Positions 33,526-40,130 of a DNA stretch of 42,311 bases are shown piece after piece. Where the stretch lies: contig NZ_CALUYL010000026.1 of assembly GCF_944324995.1 (NCBI RefSeq), forward strand, positions 1 through 42,311, written 5' to 3'. The notes beneath the pieces are model-generated. The model was given only the letters and a program-made list of their open reading frames with translations. It was not told the DNA's origin and searched no databases. The translations under genes and the position numbers were made by a program. This DNA comes from an uncultured Mailhella sp. (lineage in GTDB: Bacteria; Desulfobacterota; Desulfovibrionia; Desulfovibrionales; Desulfovibrionaceae). How positions within the stretch are numbered: position 1 is the stretch's first letter; each line of letters opens with the position of its first letter.

Positions 33526-36500
33526 CCGGCTTCAACATGGTGGCCCAGTGCCCGGAAAGCACCGTGGTGGCCGCATACACACCTTCCGACGTGCGCTCCG
33601 ACGCCTACCAGAGCGAAGCGGCGCTGGAAAAAGAATTCATCCGGCAGCTCTGCTCGCAGGGGTACGAGTATCTCCCTCTGCACGAGGAAAAAACGCTGGT
33701 CGAGAATCTGCGCAGGCAGCTCGAACTTCTGAACAACTTCCGTTTTTCCGATGAGGAATGGACGCGCTTTTTTCATCAGCAGCTTGCCAACAAGCAGGAC
33801 GGCATTGAGGAAAAAACCAGGCGCATGCAGGAAGACAGCATCCTGAACCTTATCCGCGACGACGGCAGCACCAAAAACATCACCCTCATCGACAAGAAAA
33901 ATATCCACAACAACCGCCTTCAGGTCATCAATCAGTATGAGGAGCACGGCGGCACTCACGACACCCGGTACGACGTCACCATTCTGGTCAACGGCTTTCC
34001 CCTCGTGCATGTGGAACTCAAGCGGCGCGGCGTGGCCATACGCGAGGCCTTCAATCAGATAAAACGCTATCAGCGCGACAGCTTCTGGGCGTCCGGCGGA
34101 CTCTACGAGTATGTGCAGATATTCGTCATTTCCAACGGAACCCACACCAAATACTATTCCAACACCACGCGCGAATCCCACATCAGGGAGCAGAGCTCCG
34201 GGGGCAGAAGAAAAAGCAAAAAGACCAGCAACAGCTTTGAATTCACCTCGTTCTGGGCCGACGGCAACAACAAGCCCATCCCCGACCTCGTGGACTTCAC
34301 CAAAACCTTTTTATCAAAACACACCCTGCTGAACATTCTCACGCGCTTTTGCGTGTTCACCTCGGAAAAGCTCCTTCTCGTCATGCGTCCGTACCAGATC
34401 ACCGCAACGGAACGCATCCTTTCCCGCATAGAAATTTCCAGCAACTACCACAAGGAAGGCTCCCTCGATGCCGGTGGCTACATCTGGCACACCACGGGCA
34501 GCGGAAAAACGCTCACCTCGTTCAAAACCGCCCAGCTTGCCAGCCGTCTCCCCTGCATCGACAAGGTGCTCTTTGTGGTCGATCGCAGGGATCTGGACTA
34601 CCAGACCATGCAGGAATACGAAAAATTCCAGAAGGGAGCCGCCAACAGCAATACCTCCACAAAAGTACTGCAAAAACAGCTCGAAGACTCCGAATCGAAC
34701 ATCATCATCACCACGATTCAGAAGCTGGACACCTTCGTCAGCCGCAATCCAAAACACGACGTCTATAAAAAACACGTCGTCATCATCTTCGACGAGTGTC
34801 ACCGTTCCCAGTTCGGCGACATGCATCTGAAAATAGTCCATGCCTTCAGGAAATATCACATCTTCGGCTTCACCGGCACGCCCATCTTTGCCCAGAACGC
34901 CGGAAGCGGCGGCAATCTGCGACTCAAAACCACGCCGCAGGCCTTCGGCGATCAGCTCCACACCTACACCATCGTGGACGCCATCAACGACGGCAACGTT
35001 CTGCCCTTCCGCATCGACTACGTGAACACCATAAAAATGGCCGACGACGTTCGCGATGAACAGGTTCGGGCCATCAATACCGAAAAGGTTCTCAATTCCC
35101 CCGAGCGCGTCAGCGAAATAGTACGCTACATTCTCGATCACTTCGATCAGAAAACCAAGCGAAGCAGCTTTTATACCCTCAAAGGGCAGCGCGTGGCCGG
35201 GTTCAACTCCATTCTTGCCGTGAGTTCCATTCCCATGGCCATGAAGTATTATGCGGAGTTCAAACGGCAGCTCGAAGAACGCAAGAAGCAGCTCACCATA
35301 GCCACCATTTTCAGTTACGGAGCCAATGAAGACGCGCCGGAAGACTCGCTCGGCGACGAAAGCTTCAATACGGAAGACCTCGACCAGACCTCGCGCGACT
35401 TTCTCGACGACGCCATCAAAGACTACAATGCCGTCTTCCATACCAACTTCGATACGTCGTCCGACAAGTTCTACAATTTCTACAAAGACCTTTCGCTCAG
35501 GATGAAAAAACGGGAGGTCGATCTGCTCATCGTGGTGAACATGTTCCTCACCGGTTTCGACGCCACCACGCTGAACACCCTCTGGGTGGACAAAAATCTG
35601 AAAATGCACGGGCTCATTCAGGCATTTTCGCGCACCAACCGCATTCTGAATTCCGTGAAGACCTTCGGCAACATCGTCTGCTTCCGCGATCTCCAAAAGG
35701 AAACCGACGAGGCCCTCGCCCTGTTCGGCAACAAGGACGCCGGCGGCATCGTGCTGCTCAAAACCTACGACGCCTACTATCAGGGCTACGATGAAGACGG
35801 GAAACACAAGCCCGGCTACACCGAACTCATCAACGCGCTGCTCACGCGCTTTCCTCTCGGCGTCGCCATTGTCGGCGAACAGAACGAAAAGGACTTCATT
35901 TCCCTGTTCGGCGCCCTGCTCCGCCTGAAAAACATCCTCACCAGCTTCGACGAATTCGAGGGACAGGAAATCATTTCCACGCGGGATTTGCAGGACTATC
36001 AGAGCCGCTACCTCGACCTCTATCAGACATGGTCGAAGCACGAAGACGGCGAAAAGGAAGACATCAACGCCGACATCGTCTTTGAAATGGAACTCGTCCG
36101 GCAGGTGGAAATCAACATCGACTACATTCTGATGCTCATTGAAAAGTATCGAGATTCCCACTGCCGCAACAAGGAAATTCTCACCACCATCGACAAGGCC
36201 ATCGGTTCGAGCATCGAGCTGCGCAGCAAGAAAACGCTCATCGAAGAATTCATCGAGCGCATCAATGCGTCCTCCTCCGTGCAGGACGACTGGCAGAACT
36301 ATGTGCGGGAAAAGAAGGAAGCCGATCTTTCCGACATCATCGCCGAGGAAAATCTCAAGCCCGAACCTGCCGAAACGTTCGTGGACAACGCCTTCCGCGA
36401 CGGCACGCTGAAAACGACGGGAACCGACATCGACCGGATTCTTCCCCCCATGTCGCGCTTCGGCGACGACAATCGGGAATCCGTCAAAAAGCGCGTCATC

Positions 36501-36545
36501 AACAAGCTCCGGGCCTTCTTTGAAAAATACCTCGGCATAGTGTAA
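33522..36545 (+). CDS. hsdR: Type I restriction endonuclease / translocase subunit
   Basis: HsdR pulls DNA through the complex using ATP and cleaves it away from the target site. The 1007-residue protein starts at ATG 33522 (ATGA overlap with hsdS, AAGGAGG four bases upstream). The N-terminal nuclease signature is Asp151 with Glu165-Leu-Lys167 (VHVELKRRG). The helicase core has Walker A HTTGSGKT (323-330), DECH (424-427) in IIFDECHRSQFGD, FTGTPIF and the late motif QAFSRTNRI. The helical C-terminal region binds HsdM. All catalytic motifs are intact, so the system appears functional. This is the last gene of the operon. Confidence 0.97.
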   Translation: MTGFNMVAQCPESTVVAAYTPSDVRSDAYQSEAALEKEFIRQLCSQGYEYLPLHEEKTLVENLRRQLELLNNFRFSDEEWTRFFHQQLANKQDGIEEKTRRMQEDSILNLIRDDGSTKNITLIDKKNIHNNRLQVINQYEEHGGTHDTRYDVTILVNGFPLVHVELKRRGVAIREAFNQIKRYQRDSFWASGGLYEYVQIFVISNGTHTKYYSNTTRESHIREQSSGGRRKSKKTSNSFEFTSFWADGNNKPIPDLVDFTKTFLSKHTLLNILTRFCVFTSEKLLLVMRPYQITATERILSRIEISSNYHKEGSLDAGGYIWHTTGSGKTLTSFKTAQLASRLPCIDKVLFVVDRRDLDYQTMQEYEKFQKGAANSNTSTKVLQKQLEDSESNIIITTIQKLDTFVSRNPKHDVYKKHVVIIFDECHRSQFGDMHLKIVHAFRKYHIFGFTGTPIFAQNAGSGGNLRLKTTPQAFGDQLHTYTIVDAINDGNVLPFRIDYVNTIKMADDVRDEQVRAINTEKVLNSPERVSEIVRYILDHFDQKTKRSSFYTLKGQRVAGFNSILAVSSIPMAMKYYAEFKRQLEERKKQLTIATIFSYGANEDAPEDSLGDESFNTEDLDQTSRDFLDDAIKDYNAVFHTNFDTSSDKFYNFYKDLSLRMKKREVDLLIVVNMFLTGFDATTLNTLWVDKNLKMHGLIQAFSRTNRILNSVKTFGNIVCFRDLQKETDEALALFGNKDAGGIVLLKTYDAYYQGYDEDGKHKPGYTELINALLTRFPLGVAIVGEQNEKDFISLFGALLRLKNILTSFDEFEGQEIISTRDLQDYQSRYLDLYQTWSKHEDGEKEDINADIVFEMELVRQVEINIDYILMLIEKYRDSHCRNKEILTTIDKAIGSSIELRSKKTLIEEFIERINASSSVQDDWQNYVREKKEADLSDIIAEENLKPEPAETFVDNAFRDGTLKTTGTDIDRILPPMSRFGDDNRESVKKRVINKLRAFFEKYLGIV

Positions 36546-36589
36546 CCGTCTCTGTTCGTTGCATCTATTCAGCAACAGTGGAAAAGTTG

Positions 36590-36623
36590 CAGGAGCCGGA
36601 TTCCGCGCGGAGTCCGGCTTCTG
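36590..36623 (+). terminator. Hairpin after hsdR
   Basis: An interrupted stem CAG-g-AGCCGGA...TCCGGCT-t-CTG (36590-36623) with an inner CCGC/GCGG pair lies 45 bp beyond the hsdR stop codon. No T run follows, so terminator function is tentative. Confidence 0.4.
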
Positions 36624-36700
36624 CTGTCGCCCGGGGCGACATTTTCCCGCACCTGAGCAACACTGACTCCCGTCTGCTCTGGGCGAAGGCCCCACCCTCA

Positions 36701-36806
36701 CCCCGGATTTAAAACGTAAATCCCCGCAGTCTGTACGAACTGCGGGGACGCTTTTTGCTCTTCTGGCGGAGGGAGAGGGATTTGAACCCCCGGAGGTGTG
36801 ACCCTC
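36701..36806 (-). pseudogene. Truncated tRNA-Ser 3' half with its terminator (direct-repeat copy)
   Basis: This 106-bp block is nearly identical to 37112-37217. Bases 36764-36806 equal the variable arm, T arm, acceptor 3' strand and CCA of the intact tRNA-Ser; 36701-36763 repeats its downstream terminator region. Homology stops sharply at 36807, inside the tRNA just before the anticodon arm, so this copy cannot form a tRNA. It resembles the scar left by a tRNA-targeted integrative element or by an unequal duplication. It lies 219 bp beyond the type I R-M operon's last stop codon. Confidence 0.8.
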
Positions 36807-36878
36807 TGACAACAAAAATGCCCTTCTGCCCCTTAGGCACGTCTGCCCCGGATACGCTTTACTGACGCGGGACTTGCA

Positions 36879-36955
36879 CGACGGTCATTTCATTTAACGC
36901 CGGAAGTAAATTCCGGCTATTCATGACCGTCGGCCGGGCTCCTGATGTCGCCCGG
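36879..36955. repeat. Structured element copy 1 (two covarying hairpins)
   Basis: An outer stem CGACGGTCAT (36879-36888) pairs with ATGACCGTCG (36923-36932) and encloses an inner stem GCCGGAA (36899-36905) / TTCCGGC (36911-36917). A second hairpin CCGGGC (36934-36939) / GCCCGG (36950-36955) follows. The block continues with GGCCCCAGAGCGTTGAGA. Two more copies are at about 37407 and 37883. Confidence 0.8.
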
Positions 36956-37133
36956 GGCCCCAGAGCGTTGAGAGAACGGACGAGAAGAAACAGAAACGCA
37001 AAAAAAAGGCTCCGGGCGAAGGCCATTTCCAGCCCCGGCATTCTCCATTCCTTAAGAAACGACGGGAAAAGTGCGCCTTTGCCCGATGGGCACCCTTTTC
37101 CCCCTCCTACGCCCCGGATTTAAAACGTAAATC

Positions 37134-37157
37134 CCCGCAGTCTGCACGAACTGCGGG
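37134..37157 (-). terminator. Terminator of tRNA-Ser
   Basis: An 8-bp stem CCCGCAGT / ACTGCGGG with an 8-base loop lies 18 bases after the encoded CCA of the tRNA and is followed on the minus strand by GATTTACGTTTT. Confidence 0.75.
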
Positions 37158-37174
37158 AACATGTTTTGCTCTTC

Positions 37175-37262
37175 TGGCGGAGGGAGAGGGATTTGAACCC
37201 CCGGAGGTGTGACCCTCAACGGTTTTCAAGACCGCCGCAATCAGCCGCTCTGCCATCCCTCC
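37175..37262 (-). tRNA. tRNA-Ser (anticodon UGA)
   Basis: A complete 88-base class II tRNA including encoded CCA. The acceptor GGAGGGA pairs with TCCCTCC, followed by discriminator G and CCA. The anticodon stem-loop CGGTC-TTGAAAA-type reads TGA, giving serine UCN decoding. The long variable arm GAGGGTCACACCTC and the T loop TTCAAAT are present. Its 3' half and terminator are duplicated 411 bp downstream. Confidence 0.95.
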
Positions 37263-37406
37263 GGCTGAAAAATATCGGGTGACAGTGTACAGGCAAACAA
37301 CTTTGGCTGTCAAGGCGCAGCCCGGTCTGGGCGCGGGAGCAAAAACGCCCGGGTACCGCCATCACCCATCAGCTCCGGGCACGCTGTACGGCCTGCATCG
37401 TATACA

Positions 37407-37500
37407 CGACGGGCATTGCGTTTAACGGCGGGAGTGAATACCGGCTGATTATGCCCGTCGGCGCGACCGTCTGAAGACAGGTCGCGGGCCCCAGTGCGTT
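37407..37500. repeat. Structured element copy 2 (compensatory stem changes)
   Basis: The outer stem is CGACGGGCAT (37407-37416) with ATGCCCGTCG (37451-37460): the base that differs from copy 1 is changed on both arms. The second hairpin is CGCGACC (37462-37468) / GGTCGCG (37480-37486), entirely different in sequence from copies 1 and 3 yet still paired. The inner stem is weaker here, with two mismatches. It ends in GGGCCCCAGTGCGTTGA. Confidence 0.8.
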
Positions 37501-37576
37501 GAAAGTGTGTTTTCCTGTTTACCGTTGGGCACTGCCCTCAGTGTTCCCCCAAAAAATCTGGAAATCCCTTCCTTAC

Positions 37577-37780
37577 TCACGACTGTCCGGCGCAGGCCGG
37601 ACAGGAGTCGGCCACCGCAGGTGGGCGCAGCAGCGCACACCTGCACTGAGTACGCAGACCGAACTGCGCCTGCCAAGCACTCCGGCATCCGCAGTTCCTG
37701 CCTTTCCAAACGCCCGCCCGGATTCGGCAAGTCATCCTGCATCCGCCCTCCCACCCGCCGAACGGCGCAGCCTTCGGCGG
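37577..37780. other. GC-rich spacer with a small hairpin, no gene seen
   Basis: TGTCCGG-cgcagg-CCGGACA forms a 7-bp hairpin near 37585-37604. The rest has no supported coding sequence. A phrase near 37665-37700 (GCCTGCCAAGC...CCGGCATCCG) loosely resembles one near 10281-10310. Confidence 0.35.
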
Positions 37781-37783
37781 AAT

Positions 37784-37809
37784 CAGGGGGGCGCGGGGGG
37801 AATTATTTC
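37784..37809. repeat. Dispersed palindromic repeat, degenerate copy
   Basis: CAGGGGGGCGCGGGGGGAATTATTTC resembles the left part of the 38088-38110 copy but loses the C-rich right arm. A hairpin-like GCCGAACGGC...GCCTTCGGCGG precedes it, echoing the arrangement at 4.85 kb. Confidence 0.55.
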
Positions 37810-37882
37810 TGACCTTGCTCCCTCCCGAAGAACACGCAGCTCCGTTTGCGCAAGACACGCTGTACGGCTTGCATCGCTTGCA

Positions 37883-37970
37883 CGACGGCGGCTGCGCTTA
37901 ACGCCGGAAGTGAATTCCGGCTGCTTGCCTGCCGTCGGCCGGGCTCCTGACGTCGCCCGGGGCCCCAGAG
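37883..37970. repeat. Structured element copy 3
   Basis: The outer stem CGACGGC (37883-37889) pairs with GCCGTCG (37931-37937), again differing from copies 1 and 2 on both arms. The inner stem GCCGGAA (37903-37909) / TTCCGGC (37915-37921) and the second hairpin CCGGGC (37939-37944) / GCCCGG (37955-37960) are perfect. The left flank CACGCTGTACGGCTTGCATCG is shared with copy 2 and partly with a relic near 9260. Confidence 0.8.
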
Positions 37971-38087
37971 CTTCGAGAAACGGCCTTCCGGCGGCACTCC
38001 CCCCCTCGCCCTTTGCTTCGGGCATAATCTTCCCGTTCACCCTGTCCTGCCGAAGCAGCGTCAGCTGCGAGGCAGAATCAGGGGGGT

Positions 38088-38160
38088 GCGGGGGGAATTA
38101 TTTCCCCCGCATGCCTTTCCTGCCTTTTCTGCCTTTCCTCTCTTCCTGCCTTTCCTGCGT
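38088..38160. repeat. Dispersed repeat: palindrome plus pyrimidine tract
   Basis: The palindrome GCGGGGGGAATTATTTCCCC continues into a tract of TGCCTTTCCTGCCTTTTC-type units. It is the reverse complement of the 4745-4834 copy, including the purine/pyrimidine arm, although the two lie 33 kb apart. Confidence 0.75.
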
Positions 38161-38166
38161 TTTCCA

Positions 38167-38202
38167 CAAAAAAAGCCCCGCTTCGGGATGGGGAAGCGGG
38201 GC
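38167..38202 (-). terminator. Rho-independent terminator of the YbjQ-family gene
   Basis: On the minus strand a 10-bp perfect stem GCCCCGCTTC / GAAGCGGGGC with an 8-base loop is followed by seven or eight T. It starts about 20 bases after the stop codon of the gene at 38222. Confidence 0.92.
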
Positions 38203-38221
38203 GGGGATCATAGGGTACGGC

Positions 38222-38923
38222 CTAGAGATAGGGGGGGATATGGAACTTTTCGTCCTTGGCGGGGGCGAGTTCGGAGTAGCTTTCGGACGTGCCGGCCACG
38301 ATGGGCAGGCGTTCGGCCTTGAGGTTGTGGTATTCGACGGAGAGTTCGCGCATTTTGGTGAAGTCGGGCATGTTGACGGCGCCGTGTTCGAGCGCCGTGC
38401 CCACGCAGGACACGAGCAGCAGGCCGGTGGAGCCGCTCTTCACTTCGAGGCGGATGCCGGAAATCACGTTGGCGCCCATTTCGATGGCCTGCATTTTGGC
38501 CACGTTGATGGCGCGGCGTTCGGCCTGACGTATCTTATTAAGGTAGTCTTCGGATTCGCCGCCGAAAAAGTCGGTGAGCACGTTGGCCAGGCCCGTGAAG
38601 GCGCCCACGCCGATGACCGCGTAGCCCGACACCACGCCCTTGATGCCGCCGGACCAGGTTTCGGGATGCGGCGTGGTGAACACCTGGATTTCCTGAAGCA
38701 CCTTTTCCTGATATTCCTTGAGTTCCGCCTTGAGATCGCCGAGCCGTTCCTCGCGCACGAGAGAAAGTTCCTTTACCTTGTCCATGGCGCAGGACATGCA
38801 CATGTCCTCGGCGTCGATATCGAACCGTGCGAAGTCTGCGATGGTTTCCTTGCACAGATGCCGGATGCCTCCGCGCTTGCTGAATTTTCTGCCACAAATA
38901 CGACAATCCAAGGCCTGCTGCAT
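38222..38923 (-). CDS. YbjQ/UPF0145-family protein with N-terminal zinc ribbon
   Basis: A 233-residue protein. Residues 1-50 carry Cys7-x2-Cys10 (CRICGRKF), His22/Cys24 and Cys42-x2-Cys45 (MCMSC), suggesting one zinc site. Residues 85-185 are a YbjQ-like domain (GVVSGYAVIGVGAFTGLANVLTDFFGG, INVAKMQAIEMGANVISGIRLEV, LLLVSCVGTAL), a family whose members assemble as pentamers and are sometimes called heavy-metal-binding. YbjQ itself is about 107 residues, so the zinc ribbon and the coiled linker (about 50-80) are additions. The last 35 residues look disordered. Function is unknown; it is transcribed alone with its own terminator. Confidence 0.85.
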   Translation of the reverse strand: MQQALDCRICGRKFSKRGGIRHLCKETIADFARFDIDAEDMCMSCAMDKVKELSLVREERLGDLKAELKEYQEKVLQEIQVFTTPHPETWSGGIKGVVSGYAVIGVGAFTGLANVLTDFFGGESEDYLNKIRQAERRAINVAKMQAIEMGANVISGIRLEVKSGSTGLLLVSCVGTALEHGAVNMPDFTKMRELSVEYHNLKAERLPIVAGTSESYSELAPAKDEKFHIPPYL

Positions 38924-39476
38924 GCAAGTACCCGCCTTTTACGTTTGTTCCGAAGACGAGGGACGCTCCCCGGAACGTTGATGAAAAAGGAAGACGGAAC
39001 ACCGCTTCACAAAAAGTATAAAAAGGGTTGACGGTTATGGCAAGAGTCGGAAAGGGAATCCGAAAAGGACGCCGCAGCGGACGATCGGACTCGAACCCTG
39101 CGCGGCGCGGAAGACGAATCGGGTCATTTTAGTAAATGAAAAAAATAACATACCTTTTTTTATCGGAGAAAAATCCAGTCAAAAGGATGATTTTTTCGCG
39201 GGGATTTCTGGAAAGCTTCATAGATATTCCATGGTTAGGCGGAGAAATTCCGCGCATGCCCCTTGCGCCCGACCCGAGAGCCTTGCGCATGATGCAGAAC
39301 GAAACGCGATTTCACCATTGCAAGCCGCCTCTTTTTAAACTAATATAACAAAGTTCACTGGAACCGTCGCCGTAAAGGCAAGGAATTTCAAACGGTTCCG
39401 ACATGCCTCCCTTCCGGCCCGGCCGGAAGATGCGCACTGTCCTTTTTTATCACCTCAACCAGCACGAGGCATCGGG
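38924..39476. other. Divergent spacer upstream of the qrc operon
   Basis: About 550 bp between the YbjQ-family gene and qrcA. It should hold both promoters. TATAAC near 39343 is a possible -10 for qrc but has no well-placed -35. A 70-codon frame at 39136 has no ribosome binding site and no recognisable product. Confidence 0.4.
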
Positions 39477-40112
39477 ATGGAGGAGAGGAACAACACAACC
39501 ACACCGGCGACTGCGGCAAAAAAATGCAGCTGTGGCTGGGGCGCGTTTGTCGTGGGGCTGGTAGTGGCCCTTATTCTGGGATGGTGGGTTCTGCCCAACC
39601 TTATGAAGGAAACCAAAAAGCAGCCCATCGCCTTCAGCCACGTCGAACACGTACAGAAGCAGGGCATGACCTGTGAGCAGTGCCACTTCGTGCGCGCCGA
39701 CGGATCGTTCAGCGGAACGCCCACCACCGCTCAGTGCGCGGAATGCCATTTCACGGTTCTGGGCTCCAACCCTGAAGAAGCGCGCTTCGTCCGCGACTAC
39801 GTTCAGACGGGTCGCGAGATCAAGTCGGAATGGCTGATTTATCAGAAGCAGCCCGACAACGTGTTCTTCAGTCACGCTCTGCACTTCGGCGCGCTTGCCG
39901 AACTCAAGGGCCCCAAGGAAACGGCCGCGTTCTGCTCCAGATGCCACCTCAACGTGGCCGAAACGGACGTGCCGCCCGTCTATCGGGAAAACAGGCTTTC
40001 GGGATACTCCGAAAACACCATGCTGATGTGGGGGTGCGAACGTTGCCATGCCGAACATATGGCGATGGGCAACACCAACGCCAGCAATGCCTGCTTCACC
40101 TGCCACAAGTAA
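39477..40112 (+). CDS. qrcA: Menaquinone reductase multihaem cytochrome c subunit
   Basis: QrcA receives electrons from periplasmic type I cytochrome c3 and passes them to the membrane subunits that reduce menaquinone. The 211-residue protein has an uncleaved N-terminal anchor (about residues 22-44, GAFVVGLVVALILGWWVLP) and a periplasmic part with five CXXCH haem sites: CEQCH, CAECH, CSRCH, CERCH and CFTCH. QrcA is described as hexahaem, so the sixth site is not canonical here or is absent. Extra His residues (SHVEH, FSHALHFG) are likely distal ligands. It is the first gene of the operon, 18 bp before qrcB. Confidence 0.9.
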   Translation: MEERNNTTTPATAAKKCSCGWGAFVVGLVVALILGWWVLPNLMKETKKQPIAFSHVEHVQKQGMTCEQCHFVRADGSFSGTPTTAQCAECHFTVLGSNPEEARFVRDYVQTGREIKSEWLIYQKQPDNVFFSHALHFGALAELKGPKETAAFCSRCHLNVAETDVPPVYRENRLSGYSENTMLMWGCERCHAEHMAMGNTNASNACFTCHK

Positions 40113-40130
40113 GGCAAAAGCGAGGAAATC

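Noticed and set aside
36807-36870. Possible full second tRNA gene continuing from the truncated tRNA-Ser
   Set aside because: Bases beyond 36806 cannot form an anticodon arm, D arm or 5' acceptor strand matching the preserved 3' half.
39136-39348. 70-codon + strand frame upstream of qrcA
   Set aside because: No ribosome binding site, no signal or domain, and it lies where the qrc promoter should be.
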